Below are positions 50,164 through 62,570 of a stretch of 64,000 bases of DNA, in pieces. The notes beneath the pieces were generated by a model. That model ran no database searches. It worked only from the letters and a program-made list of their open reading frames with translations, and had not been told where the DNA came from. Source of the stretch: Ciona intestinalis (taxonomy: Eukaryota > Chordata > Ascidiacea > Phlebobranchia > Cionidae). The position numbers and the translations under genes were made by a program. Location of the stretch: contig NC_020177.2 in the NCBI RefSeq assembly GCF_000224145.3, forward strand, positions 1,433,050-1,497,049, written 5' to 3'. Positions within the stretch are counted from its first letter, which is position 1. Each line of letters starts with the position of its first letter.

Positions 50164-51259
50164 TCCCTAATTCCATTTGTACTCCAAACGTATTCTTCAA
50201 CTTTATGCCGTTCAAAGGTCAGTTTAAAATCTTTTTCTTCGTCAGCTTCAGTTCAAAAATATCCTGTTTCCGCCACGTTTTACAAAACCGTTTGTTATTT
50301 TTCACATTTTTTATCGTGATTTGTATTCTTGATCGTTTATGTTCCTTTTAATTCTTCAAAAATAAAAACAAATATTTAAAGTTCTTGAAATAAATAAGTT
50401 TGACGTCTGAAACACAATTAGCTATCAAGGGATGTAACGCCAGTGATCCGTATAACCATTCCCATTGTTGTTACTCTCGAATCCGCGGTAATATGACGTC
50501 ATAAGCAGGTGGGGCATGGACTTAAGTTCCAAATAAAGAAAAACACACCCTTTTTTGACTCTTGTATAAAATCATTGGCTTTTTGTAAAACTTTAGTAAG
50601 TTGCTGTAAAGGCAGTATGTAACATATAACTAGACAGTTAGACGGTCAGGGTTATAGGCGTAAATTTGTAAAAGCTCTTGTTTAGTTTTAAATAGTGCAG
50701 CGAATGATACCAACAGTAGGTTTAAGACACATTTGGGTAAACCAGTCGTTAATTAATCTCGAATCGTGCGGATTAAATCAAAACAGTTTCCTAAACTACA
50801 TATATGAATGATTTTGGTCAAGCGATATATGACATGGGATTTGAGAACTGAGATATTCGAAAAACGCTACTAACAATACAACTGTTCTACAAATTATAAA
50901 AGCAAATAAAAACAAAAAGCGCATTGCAGAAGTCGAAATTTTCGTCACAGTTTTTAGCTAAACGATTCGGTTGATTTGAAAGTCAACATATCTGTCATCG
51001 ATAGGTTACGGTTGTGCAATTGACCTATTATATCAATATTTAGAACTACTGCACATATTATAGGCTGTGAGTAAGTTCGTTATATAATACATTGGCTGCT
51101 CGTTTTGCCATAGAATACAGGAATGCTGATTTAAATTTAGAGCTGTTTGTATGTGGCAAATAGATTTACAACTACACTTATTACCATTTTTAATAAGACT
51201 GGATTCTTTTTGCTGTTTTAATTTCTATTTTACCAAAGTTATAAGTCGAATTAGTTGAC
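50164..51259. other. Upstream region of the GST gene
   Basis: No repeat or gene recognised in most of it; the promoter should be here. Short open frames near 50127-50351 have no protein-like features. Confidence 0.55.
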
Positions 51260-53555
51260 ATGGGTTTAGTTTTGTACAGTCTCGAGGTTAGTCCGCCAAC
51301 CAGATGTGTGCGGATGGTTTTGGAACATTTGGAGTTAGAATATCAAATACATGAAGTTAACTATGCGGCTGGGGAATTACAAAGTCAAGAATTTTTCGCT
51401 TTAAACGCACGGCGAAGAGTACCAGTGCTAAAGGATGGAGAATATACTATTGCAGAAAGGTAAATTTAAAATTTGTTTATGTAAACAATCAATAAGCGAA
51501 TGTTATTTGCAGGGTCGTGTCTGTATACGCACACTTTTGTTTCTATTCGAATTTTAAGTTAATAATAATAAATCAATGGCTCGTTTGTCTGCTAGGTGTA
51601 GCGACCACACTTATTTTCTTCTAATTAAATGTAACTATGTTATTACTGTAAACGTGTTTTAACAACTGTTGTTTTGTCGCTTTATTTTTTGTCTTTTCGT
51701 TTAAAATATTTCTAAATCTTCGCTACCGTAATCGAAGAAAGAAATAAACGTGTTTTTTTGTGGCGAGGTAACAACCCTCGTTTTAAAGTTGTTTTTAATA
51801 CATTTCGTGCCTGCTTACAAGTTACCACGTAGGTATAACTTTGTGAGTATTAAATTGTGTAAGGTCCTACTGTCGTGGCACACCATGGAACATAGGATTT
51901 AAACCATAGATTGCAAACTGCCTCTAAATGTTCGTAAAACTATAATTGTTGTTTTTCTGCATGAATTCTGGTCAACCCATTAGTGACCACTGGGTTGGAG
52001 CGGTTACGCTTAGAAAAGGCGCCGGCTAAAATCAATTTTTTATACAGTCGAGCTATATCGTGTTACTTATGCAACAAATACGGGAGCGGTGGGGTGTCCG
52101 ATATCTATCCGTCTGATCCTGAGCTTAGAGGATCAGTTGACCAGCAACTTTACGTCAGTGAAGCGATCTATGATACAGTGCAAAAATATTTGGTATGATC
52201 GTATGGTGGGGAAGATGGTACATAGTAGTGTAGGGTAAGATGGAACACCTTTTGATTATAATTTATCGTTCCATTTGGTAGTAAACTAAAAACATTCAAA
52301 AAATTATAAAACCGTTTCCTCACTACTCCCATAGACTGCTGTTATTTGTTTAAAACACGATTTGGATATTTGAATCCTGTGTGGCATCCCATCTTACCCC
52401 GTCCTACTCTGTTGTTTTTTCCCGTCAATGTGTTTTATCGACTGTCGATAGGAAATTAATTCAGAGAACAAAATAAGGCAATTTTAATAAACAAGGAAAT
52501 TAAAAAAAAGGAGCATTCAAATAATTATAAAATTTCATTCTTACGACTCCCATAGGGCATAGACTGTAAATTTAATGGTTTCCCATCTTCCCCCACCCTA
52601 CTATATAACATAAACCTCAACAAATTATTTTTTCACAGAATACCAAAAAAGTTTTATTCGGAGAGGGATTGCCAAAAGTTGAATTTAAAGATGACGTCAT
52701 CAAATCCATTCAGATATACGAGACATTGTTGACGAAACAAAGCTATTTATGTGGTGACAACGTCACAATAGCAGGTATATGACGGGCCAACAATATAGTC
52801 GTTATAGCACCGGTGTTCTGTTTCAAAATAATAATATAGTAGTGTGGGGGAGATGGGACACCTTTTCATTCTATTTTCTCGTACTATTTGGCAGTAAACA
52901 AAGAACATTCAAAGAATTAGAAAAGCATAATCCTATTAGTCCTGGACCGTTGTTAATTGTTTAAAACACGATCAGGATATTATGTGCTAAAGGTGCCCCG
53001 TCTCCCCCCACCCATACTATAATAACTTTATTTGTCTCTCCGATTACGGTAGGAAAGATTTAGAAATATTTTAAACGAAAAGACAGAATATAGCGACAAA
53101 ATCATAAACCTTGTGACCGCTTACGTGTTATCACGTATTATAGTATAGAATGGGACAAATTTGCATTCTCTCGTTTCCTATTTTATATTGAACAAAATTA
53201 GTTACAGGATTATACATAACCGTTTCCTCAGCCCTAAAAGAGCGTAGTTAATTGTTAAAAACAAAACCCAATTTATGGGATATTATGGGCCAACGTTATT
53301 CGTTACCATATAATACTATAAATATATCAATTATGTTGTTTTAACTCACAGAACTTTTTTATTTCAGACGTACATGCTTCAAGTTCACTATTTATGCTGC
53401 AACTTGCAAACTTTGACGTAATGGGGGAATTCCCTAATACGTCATCATGGTTAAAAAAGATAGAAGCGCTGCCATATTACAAAAAATGCAACGAAAAAGG
53501 GATCGCTATTCTCACAAAGTTATACCAGGACGCAGTTAAAAAAAATACTAAATGA
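51260..53555 (+). CDS. Glutathione S-transferase, delta/theta-like
   Basis: Cytosolic enzyme that conjugates glutathione to electrophiles. Four exons, 51260-51459, 52048-52192, 52639-52774 and 53368-53555, give 222 residues, the usual size. The N-terminal thioredoxin fold shows LYSLEVSPPTRCVRMV with the likely catalytic Ser in the SPPTR turn (residue 11), RRVPVLKDG with the cis-Pro, and the glutathione-site AESRAISCYL formed across the first splice. The C-terminal helical domain includes QLYVSEAIYDTVQKYL, YLCGDNVTIADVHASSSLFML (N-capping Asp at the last splice) and PYYKKC. SPPTR with ESRAI points to the delta/theta group. Each intron is largely repeat: SINE-A plus a family-R copy in the first, MITE in the second and third. 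The upstream TTTTACCAAAG at about 51230 could be a trans-splice acceptor (inference). Confidence 0.95.
51575..51750 (-). mobile_element. Repeat family R (GST intron 1)
   Basis: TCTGCTAGGTGTAGCGACC to CTTCGCTACCGTAATCGAAG. Confidence 0.75.
51765..52020 (-). mobile_element. SINE-A, degraded, in GST intron 1
   Basis: GAGGTAACAACCCTCG, TTACAAGTTACCACGTAGG and CATTAGTGACCACTGGGTTG; ends about 27 bases before the exon 2 acceptor. Confidence 0.75.
52222..52410. mobile_element. MITE-T in GST intron 2 (partial second copy at 52500-52605)
   Basis: TAGTAGTGTAGGGTAAGATG ... CATCTTACCCCGTCCTACTC. Confidence 0.83.
52835..53021. mobile_element. MITE-T in GST intron 3
   Basis: TATAGTAGTGTGGGGGAGATG-like start, end CGTCTCCCCCCACCCATACT; a family R fragment follows at 53033-53105. 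Confidence 0.85.
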
Positions 53556-53557
53556 AA

Positions 53558-53563
53558 AATAAA
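53558..53563 (+). terminator. Poly(A) signal candidate for the GST gene
   Basis: AATAAA two bases after the TGA stop; an assembly gap begins 14 bases further on, so the true 3' end cannot be seen. Confidence 0.4.
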
Positions 53564-53577
53564 TTATTTGCTGCTGT

Positions 53578-53661
53578 NNNNNNNNNNNNNNNNNNNNNNN
53601 NNNNNNNNNNNNNNNNNNNNNNNNNNNNNNNNNNNNNNNNNNNNNNNNNNNNNNNNNNNNN
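53578..53661. other. Assembly gap (84 N)
   Basis: Just after the GST poly(A) signal, in a MITE-T. Confidence 0.98.
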
Positions 53662-53776
53662 ATAAAATCGTATTCTTACGACTCCCCATAGATCATTGTT
53701 AATTGTTTAAAACAAGATCAGGATATTTAGTTATTATGTGTTAAAGGTGTCCCGTCTTCCCCTACCGTACTTATTA
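53662..53776. mobile_element. MITE-T right half, after an N gap
   Basis: ACTCCCCATAGATCATTGTT ... CCCGTCTTCCCCTACCGTAC. Confidence 0.8.
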
Positions 53777-54264
53777 TAAATAGCCCTCCTGGTAAATTAA
53801 GCTAACGTTTTATCGATACGGCAACATCATAAGTGTAACCACAACGCTTTTCAATCACTAAACTGTGTATATATATCAACTGTAATCGTGATTTAAAGTT
53901 TTTCCATAGGCTGAAAATATTAATAAGAATTGTACTGAATATGCGGTAAATAAACAATACTAACGCTTTACTTCAAAATTTATTTTCAAACCATTTACCT
54001 GAATTTCCGATTGATGTTACACAATCCGCTAGGTGGCTTATTTTACGGCTCAACGAGCGTACGTCAAAGTAAATTAGAGTTATCCTTCCTAACGCTATTA
54101 AAATGGTGTTTATCTGTATCTAGCACTGCTGTTTTTAACAAAGTATAGACATTCACAACGATTTGTTTATTGGTTAATGTTTTTCACGACATATAATATA
54201 TATTGCTTTGTTTCTGTATAATGTTTATATCTGGGTACGTAATAACAAAGTTTAGGTTAGACAC

Positions 54265-54366
54265 ATTTGGTAATTAGTAAGCAGGCACAAAGTGGGAATA
54301 GAAAATCCGTCTTATAACGACTGTTGCTGCCCTGCCACACGAGGATGAAACTTGAAAGTTACATTG
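54265..54366 (+). mobile_element. SINE-A 3' fragment beside the IL-17R-like stop
   Basis: TTAGTAAGCAGGCAC, CTTATAACGACTGTTG, CACGAGGATGAAAC, then GTTACATTGATTTATTT. Confidence 0.75.
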
Positions 54367-54367
54367 A

Positions 54368-54373
54368 TTTATT
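54368..54373 (-). terminator. Poly(A) signal overlapping the stop of the IL-17R-like gene
   Basis: AATAAA on the minus strand spans the TAA stop at 54369-54371. It lies at the outer end of the SINE-A fragment 54265-54366, whose tails are rich in ATTT/ATTC. Confidence 0.45.
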
Positions 54374-57300
54374 TAACGTCGATATGGCTTGCTATTTGTG
54401 TTGTGGACACAGAGGAAACGGTAAAAGTTTCCAATGGTCCGTACTCAGCGTCAGCAAATAACACGTTGTTTGGAGAAAAATGCATAAAATGTACTAATTG
54501 TACATCTTGTCGAATTTCGCGTACCTGAATGAATAAATGAATGAATGTAACTTGCTTTATTCGTATCTGAAAAACGACAGTCGTTATAACACAAGTGTTC
54601 TGTTTCATACAACTCGTGCCAGCTTACAAGTTACTACGTACGTTACTTTGTGGGTGGTTGTTTTTTTAAGTATGGTTGATAATTTGGACAACCCGTTAGT
54701 GACTATTGGGTTGGAGCAATTGCTGTTAAGTGTTTCACCCGAAGGCACATACACCCGCAATGATAGCAGCAAGCTTAAACCCATTACCTCTGGGTTAGAG
54801 GCAGAAGCGCTAACCACGACGCCAGACATAAACATTGAAATCTTAACAAGGAGGAATTATATTCAAAATATTTAAATCACATCACCATAAAAAAACCTAA
54901 AATCCTCAAAGAGATAATATACTGACATTGTTGCAATACATAAATATTATCAACATTGTGAATTTAATAACTCACCTGAGCACTATAAACACCTGGTTCT
55001 AGGTCAGCGTATCTAACTGTAAGAAAACCATCTTCTATCTGTACGTATAGTTATGGTTAGTTATATCAGGGCTGCTGAAATTATGGAAAGCTATGCTGAT
55101 ATGAAACCATTGGTTTTTTATAAACTGTCATATGTTGGTATTGAAATTATCAAGTCATGTCAAGTACCTCCAATATTTACATATAAGTATGTATGAATGA
55201 ATGTATTTTACTNNNNNNNNNNNNNNNNNNNNNNNNNNNNNNNNNNNNNNNNNNNNNNNNNNNNNNNNNNNNNNNNNNNNNNNNNNNNNNNNNNNNNNNN
55301 NNNNNNNNNNNNNNNNNNNNNNNNNNNNNNNNNNNNNNNNNNNNNNNNNNNNNNNNNNNNNNNNNNNNNNNNNNNNNNNNNNNNNNNNNNNNNNNNNNNN
55401 NNNNNNNNNNNNNNNNNNNNNNNNNNNNNNNNNNNNNNNNNNNNNNNNNNNNNNNNNNNNNNNNNNNNNNNNCTCAGCCATATAGAACCGCATAGTTTAC
55501 AGTAAAGAATCAAGTAACAACTCACGTTTGTAGCCGAGATCTTTCTTTCTTCAATTGTAGAGTAATTTGTAACCTGCAGTTCGTGCCTATTTAAACGTAC
55601 CATATACTGGTTGATATGATAGGAAGAGTTGGCTGGTTCAAACTTTACGTCTACAATACCAGTGGTTGGACTCTCTATAATTGGTCGGGGTGGCTCCCAA
55701 GCTGTAATACAAAAAATTTGTATTTGATTGATGAATATTAAGGTAAAATGGTCAGGGCATATATATGTACCCCGGGTAAAAACAGAGACATTTTTTGTTT
55801 TACAAAACCGAAATAGTTTGGTAAATTAGCTTGTTTTATTATATCGCATTCCAGGTTGGGTTATGTAGCAATATTAAATAGATCAGATTTAGTAGCAATA
55901 TTCTAATAAAAATATGTTAAATTTTGAAGCAACACAAATATAGCCGTCATATGTTTAAATATTTTAAGCCAACAGCAATTATTTAATATTGATGAGTTAA
56001 AAGCAGGGAGGTACGATCGATATTGTACACAAAATAAGGACAGCAAGAAAAAAGTAGAACTTTCCAATATAGAGAAACAAACAATTAAATAAAAGATTTG
56101 TTTTAAAATGAGAAACCTCAAATCATTGTGATTTATCGTAATCTAGAATTAATAACAGCATCGTGTTTTTGATGTTATAAACTTTGGTAGCAAGAAAATT
56201 AAAAAAAACATGAATCTAATTTGCATTTATACTTGTTATTAAGTTAAGAATAACAACTTTGGTCATAATTTAGGAGATTTCTTAAAATTAATGACAAAAA
56301 TATTTTCGAAGAAAGAAGCCATATAGAATAAGGACATATCTTAAAAAAGTATTATATATAATTTAAGTATCTGGGATGATATTCTCGGCTACTGACTAAA
56401 CTAGTCGGTCTCGGTAACTATTGTTAACTGCGTTTTTTTAGTTGGTCGCTTTTCACATTTAGTCGGCCGACTAAGTTTCTCGCATTACTCAATACAGAAG
56501 TTAGCCGTTCAAAGTCGGCTGACTAAAATTTTAGTCTGGGCGAATAAAAAGCAAAATTAAATTCAGGTGGCGACTAGTTTAGTCAGTAGGGGAGAATGCC
56601 ACCTCTGATGTATATCTTATTGCACACTGGTATTTAAATATTTAAAAGGCCATTAATAAAATGAGAAATATGCATAATACAGATAACGAATAAATATTCA
56701 AAGATAAAATGAATGCACAAATATACAACGTGCATTTAATATGAGATTATTATGGGAATGGTAGAACATTAGATCAATGTTTCAGACCCTTTTAGTAGAC
56801 ACAGCACAACCCATGTTTCGCCATGAAATAATTTAGATTTATTTTAACATATTTGTCTGTGTTGTTAATATTGTTCACCAATTTGCAGTAAACCACAAGG
56901 CCAGAGGTCTAATCCTAGCAGTCTAAAAACAACCTGTGGGCTCAATAAGAGAGCTACTGTTCAATGGTAAATTTTGTGGTGTAGATTTTATGATTGTATA
57001 AAACATAGGATATAATTACCTGTAACTGTAAAGTTGGTGTACTGTGAGTATACGGTTGCCTTCTGATTAGAACTTTGGTAATAACCAGTGTACGAACGAC
57101 CACTAATGGGGTTGTAGACGGGGCCGAATGTTACGCGAGTCGCCTGGTATTAATAATTTAACACTATGTTTTATATCACATATAATAATATACAACATCT
57201 GTGCTTACACCGTAACGCCAACGTGTTTTACTCAAGAATATACCAGGAACATCACAATCAAGATTGCCATTCTTCCAGAATGCAAGTTGAATTTCATACC

Positions 57301-60300
57301 GACCAATGGCAAAGCAAGTAGGTGCTACTGTAATTGACATTGTAACACTGTAGCCTTCCACAGTCACTGTAGGAGGTGGTAATGAGTCCAAGGTTCTGCC
57401 TGTGTTGTTAGATAGTTGGTAACAAAATATGTTGCAGTATGTGTCGTCTGCCGCCGTGGTATAGTGGTTAGCGCGCCTGCCTTTAACCCAGAGATAATGG
57501 GTTCAAGGCTCGACGCTGCTACCATTGTGGGCGTATGTGTCCTTGGGTAAGACACTTAACGAAAGTTGCTCCAACCCAAGGTTCACTGATGGGTTGTCCA
57601 AATTATCAGCCATTCATAAAAAAATTCAGAAAAATAATCACCCACAAAGTAACATATACTTGGTAACTCGTAAACTGGCACGAGGTGTAAACCTATGTGA
57701 TAACAACTGTTGTGTTCCGGCCATGCGAGGATAAAGTAAATTACTTTCATTTATTCATTTATGTGTCCAAATACCAGTCACTATGTTTATATGACTTTAG
57801 TTGAAAACATATGTTTCAGAAATGCTTATATCAATGGCTGCATTGTAATGGGTGTAAAGAGCTTAATGACTTATTAAAACCAAGACACCTAAAAATATGT
57901 TAATAGAATATAAACATAACTTTTACCGCATCTGCAGTCTAGTCCATACAATTCCAAACAACCTAAAAAAGTTGGAAGAAAAGTATTGCAAAACATAAAA
58001 AAAACGCTTCAAAAAATTGCAGAAAATATAATAATTTAAAATGAAAGAACAGTATTTAAATATGAAACAAGTTTAATTTAATAAGAAATATTACTATTTA
58101 ATGTAAAATAATAGTATTTTAATGTAAAAACAATATTTTAATATAGAAAAGGTAACAAAAAGTTGTTCAAACCATAATGTTTCTAAATCATGGTGCTATT
58201 TCTGCTATGGGTGAAATGTACTTAAGTTTTTACTTGATTTTACTGCTTTTAAGTTAGTCGTTTGATTCAAAAAACCAAGTATTATTTTTAAAACAGTACT
58301 AGTTTTATCCGACTATGAAATCAAAGCAAGGTAAAAAATATCTATATGTTAATCTTAGTTAGTTTACACCAGTTTTCACAGGTGTAAATTTATGTGATTT
58401 TAAAGGTAATTTAGCATAATAACATATAAAAAAGAAGTCATACTAGATTAGGTAACATTTAGATCAGCGTTTCTTAAACTAGGGTAAATTTACCCCTTGG
58501 GATAAATTCCCCTTATTTAGGGGGTAAATGGGTTACCAATCAAAATCCACATCAGTTGACGGGGCAGAAAAATTGTGCCAATTAAATGTCTTTACCAGAA
58601 ATTAAACAACTCGTTGCCAAAAAGCCAGCGCATCCGTCGCATTAAATATAATTGGTGTAATTAGCTATTTTGGCTTTTTAATAATTGAGCTCCATATTAC
58701 ATATTGGGGGTAAATCTGATAACCATCTTTGTTAAAAGGGTAAAGCATACAAAAAAGTTTAAGAACCACTGATTTAGACATACTATGTAATCATAATATT
58801 AAGTACAATCCATTATTAAAACATCCGTAGTAAAATGCAATAACACATCATATTGTTTAGTATAATTTTAAAATACACTCTTACTTTTTGAATTAAATGT
58901 TTTCGAAACATAACCACTGTTAGGTGTGGGCAAACTACGAATTGCAACCCTGTATTCACTGGATTGCTTTAAACGAAAGCGAGATAACACACTAAGGCGA
59001 ATCTGTAAACATTTGAATAAAAATAACACTTTAAACCTAAATCACCAAACATGGCCCTCAAAGCCCCATTACCCAAGTAAATGTTGTTAAACAAGAAAAA
59101 AGCTACAGTTATATAAAGTAAAACTCGGTAAAACAAATGTATTTTTGATATATTCTTAACCTTTCATATTCTTCAGTTTTAAAAAGAAAAGTAGTTTTGA
59201 ATATTTTTAGAAAAGTGGTTTTGAATATTTTTCTAACACTTTTGGTTTTCTACTGCATTTAAAGTCTTTTACTGCATACGCTACCTGGGCATCCCCTTCT
59301 TGTAAGGTTCGTCTGAGTGTGACATTATGGCATTCTGTATCCTCTTGTGTTCCTTCTATGCGTTGTATGAGAACCTGTGTTATAGATTTCAGGTCTTATT
59401 GCAGCACTTAACATGCAAATAAGTTTTAGACATGAATTACACCACAGGTTTTACAAGTTTGTGCTTGAAAAATAAATTTTTCATTTGATAGCGAAACGTG
59501 GGTAATTGAAGTTTTATTCTTTCTTTTTTGTTATCATTGATTTCTTGAATGAAATTCACTTTAGTTTAAATAGGTTTGCAAACACCCGCTTGTAACCATT
59601 CATTCCTAATCAGTTTGCAGCATATCAATAAAAAAGAAGTCCTATCGGTGGCATACCAATAGACCTGGGAATTACCCCACAGTTTATGTTGGAAAATGGA
59701 AAAGCTTAGAAGGCATACCTGAAATCCAGTGACACCCCTCAAACCACTTGGGCACGGTAGCCACGATACAACTGCATATTCCATCGCCGCAACATCCAAA
59801 GACACTTCAGAAGATGTGTTCAAAGCAGGATTGTTAGAAGAATCTGAAAACACATATTTTAACAAATATTGATATATTTATAATAAAAAACGTATTATTT
59901 TTTTATGGAAATGACATGTTAGTGACCAACATAGATGTATGCTTAAAAAATCCAAAATTTAATGTTTAGATGATTCTAGTTATCACCATACTTTTTTATA
60001 TTTAACACCTATTTTCCGCCGGTTCTTGAGGAAAAAATGTTTCAATTTTGATGAATAGTAGCGCTATTACCTTTTCTGAAGCTGATTCAGTGAAAAATTC
60101 TATAAATATGTATTTATGGAAAATATTTAAATTTATTTTTAATATTCTTTAGAACTATTTTTTTTTGGTAGAGCTCGGGTCTAGTTAGTACAGTGTTTAA
60201 ATTTTTATGTTAGTGGCACCGATAGAAGATATCAGGAGTGGCCGCTATAATTTCTGCACTCCAGGATCACCTAAAAAGTGGCCTCCAGTAAACCACCTCC

Positions 60301-61190
60301 GTCGCAGATGAACTTCAACTTTAGATATATTCACGCTTATTGGTGTACAAACAGGGTTGAAGTTAGAGTCCACAACACTATCTTGGATGCTACAGTTGCC
60401 TGAATATGTGTGAAAACAAAATACCATTAAACAAATTGTTGTATTACTCTAATAGACTTTAAATTGTTTGTATTTATACTGTAGCGGTTTGTTAATCAGT
60501 ACTACCTGTTTTCTTTATAGACACAAATCAGAAAAATGTCTTACTTAGCCTTAAATAGAGCGTTAAACAAATACAACTGTGTAACTACCTATAATTTACA
60601 TTAAACATACAAACCTCCTTGCATAAGCGGCCAACTTCCTGTACATTCGTTCATACAGGTGTGATATGAATCAATTTCCTAAACAAACAACACAAAAAAA
60701 ATCATCAGAAATTGTCATTCCAACTCAAAAAATCACTCGGTGTCTATCTATATTCATTATAAAATTGTTTCCAACCGAATTTTAATTTTTCAGACCGGTA
60801 CATTTACCCGCTGGGAAACTCCCGCGAAAGAAAATAGCTTGCAAGTGCTATTTTTATTGTAAAGAAAATATTTTTTAATAAGGATTCTAGACTTTTTTTG
60901 CTTTAAGCCATTAAAATGATACTGCTTGTTTTTTTACAAACTAAAATTCGGAAAATATTAAAATATGCAGTTTAGTTTAAAAACACTGAGATAGCAATCT
61001 AGTAATTGCTGGCTTATTGAAAAGTCTGCGTTACCTCTCTCCCGTTTGCGGTCCTAATTAAACGAATGGCACAACTACGAGGACAATCTTGTATATTGGC
61101 ACTGCTTGTTGGGTAGAAATTTGATGAATTGGTTGCTGATGTTGCGGCAAACCACAAAAAAATCAACAAACAGAAATAAAAATTCTCCAT
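54369..61190 (-). CDS. Secreted protein with IL-17 receptor-like ectodomain (fibronectin III-like folds)
   Basis: 475 residues in 12 exons: 61035-61190, 60615-60678, 60271-60399, 59719-59843, 59285-59374, 58885-59002, 57927-57962, 57209-57399, 57020-57143, 55526-55701, 54976-55038, 54369-54524; all phases match. Starts with a signal peptide (MENFYFCLLIFLWFAATSAT), then a Cys-rich segment (DCPRSC, HTCMNEC). FN3-like strands follow (VVSWLPCPSGLRGVTGFQV, EYRVAIRSLPTP, SKTFNSKSC). The order EYxVxIxxLPxP ... SKxFxxxxC ... PPTVTVEGYSVTMSITV resembles the IL-17RA/RD ectodomain; this is by eye only. A 36-base exon encodes CLELYGLDCRC. There is no membrane helix and no SEFIR domain before the TAA at 54369-54371, so a soluble or decoy receptor is possible; a gap at 55213-55472 lies in an intron whose flanking phases already fit. 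The last exon sits between two SINE fragments. An alternative is another FN3/EGF secreted protein. Confidence 0.78.
54528..54830 (-). mobile_element. SINE-A, full length, abutting the acceptor of the IL-17R-like last exon
   Basis: Its ATTC-rich tail (AATGAATAAATGAATGAATG on the plus strand) is directly next to the acceptor at 54525-54526; head near 54830. Confidence 0.9.
55213..55472. other. Assembly gap (260 N)
   Basis: In intron 10 of the IL-17R-like gene; begins in a SINE-like GAATGAATGTATTTTACT. Confidence 0.98.
56381..56597. mobile_element. Short inverted-repeat element (MITE), about 217 bp
   Basis: Inverted ends of 27 bases (56381-56407 and 56571-56597) containing CTACTGACTAAACTAGTCG, with two mismatches; internal AGTCGGC/GACTAA motifs also pair. 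In intron 9 of the IL-17R-like gene. Target duplication not clear. Confidence 0.65.
57454..57765 (+). mobile_element. SINE-A, full length
   Basis: Head CCGCCGTGGTATAGTGG to tail TTTCATTTATTCATTTATG; intron 7 of the IL-17R-like gene. Confidence 0.92.
58465..58771. mobile_element. hAT-type MITE, 307 bp
   Basis: Ends CAGCGTTTCTTAAACT and AGTTTAAGAACCACTG; flanks ATTTAGAT (58457-58464) and ATTTAGAC (58772-58779) are a one-mismatch 8-base duplication. In intron 6 of the IL-17R-like gene. Confidence 0.82.
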
Positions 61191-62098
61191 GACACCTATC
61201 GATATGGGTCTAAAAAGAACATGGAACGGTAAGTGTATAATACAACATACCTGGAGTCATAGCAAACATAATGTATAATAATAAGGAAACGACGCATAAG
61301 GGCAACGTATGTATATTTGCTATCTGCTGAAAAAGCTGTGCATTTTAAAAGACAAGTATACACTATCACTTTAAATTATTTTACGATAAGACCGCTCTAA
61401 CAATTCGATTAAAGGTGGGTTTCACTACGGAATATTAATGCGCCCGTTGCCGTGTTTATAATACGGGTTCGAGGCTCGTCGCTGCTACCATGATTGTGCG
61501 AGTATGTGCCTTATGGCAAGTCAGTGGATTATTGTTGCCCGCCACCATATATTAGTTACATACGTTTTCAGACGGCGCAGAATTTACCCACGCGTTTTTC
61601 ATCCACGACGAGCAACCTTCAGCCACCTCGCCACGCTCACAATCTAATAACCTTCGATAGTTTTACAACGAAAAAAAAACGTGATATTCGCCTTTCACAT
61701 TCATTCGGCGTTATCTCGATTCGCCAACCATCGGCACTGGTGTAAACCTGCTGCACTAAACCTTACTGCGTCCTATAGTTGATGCGAATATCAACTATAC
61801 TTGGTTATTTCTGGATGGCTGTATATATACACCTTTAAACTACCCTTTTGTTTTTATCTCCCGAAACTTTTTTTATTAAATGCACGTTGTATATTTGTGT
61901 ATTCATTAAAAAGAGTTTAATTTTGAATAAAATATTTGTTTTCTGCATTATGTATATTTCTCATTCTATCATTGGCCTTTTACATATTTAAATACCAGTG
62001 TGCAATAATATATACATTAGATATTTAAAATACATTATAAATAGAACTTTACCTCATCAGTATTGAGAATGATTGCTGTTGGGTTAAGGTATTTAAAT

Positions 62099-62285
62099 GT
62101 CCGGCGCCGTGTCTTAGTGGTTTAGGCATTTGCATCGAAACCAGTGTCGCGGTTTGTTGCTCGACGACGATACTAATACTGATCGGCGAATGTGTGTCTT
62201 TGAGCGAGACACTTAAAAGAGATTACTTTAACCCAGCGGTCACCAATGGATTGTCCAAACTGAAGCCATATCGGTGCAAAAATCA
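62099..62285 (+). mobile_element. SINE-B head joined to SINE-A-like body
   Basis: Head GGCGCCGTGTCTTAGTGG with GCATCGAAACC as in SINE-B, followed by the GAGCGAGACACTTAA body of the other family. Confidence 0.7.
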
Positions 62286-62324
62286 TACACCAAGTGGAAA
62301 GTACGACAACTCGTAAGCAAGCCA

Positions 62325-62570
62325 GCGCCATATAGCATAGCGGTTAGCGAGCCTGCCTATAACCTAGGTCCAAAAGCTAATGGATTCAAGGCAGTGGTCA
62401 CTAATGAGTTGTCCAAAATATCAGCCATACATAAAAAAAATTGAAAAAAAAATTACTCATTAAGTAACAAACATGGTAACTCGTCAGCTGGCACGAAGTG
62501 TTAAACCCGTGTGATAACGACTGTCGTTTTTCAGCCACGCAAGGATGAAGTAAGTTACATTCATTCATAC
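62325..62570 (+). mobile_element. SINE-A
   Basis: Head GCGCCATATAGCATAGCGG, body shortened, tail ATTCATTCATAC. Confidence 0.85.

Noticed and set aside
50127-50351. 74-codon frame after a MITE-T, considered as the terminal exon of the DUF4806-like gene
   Set aside because: Joined in the required phase it stops after three codons; the exon at 49389-49465 fits the family pattern better.
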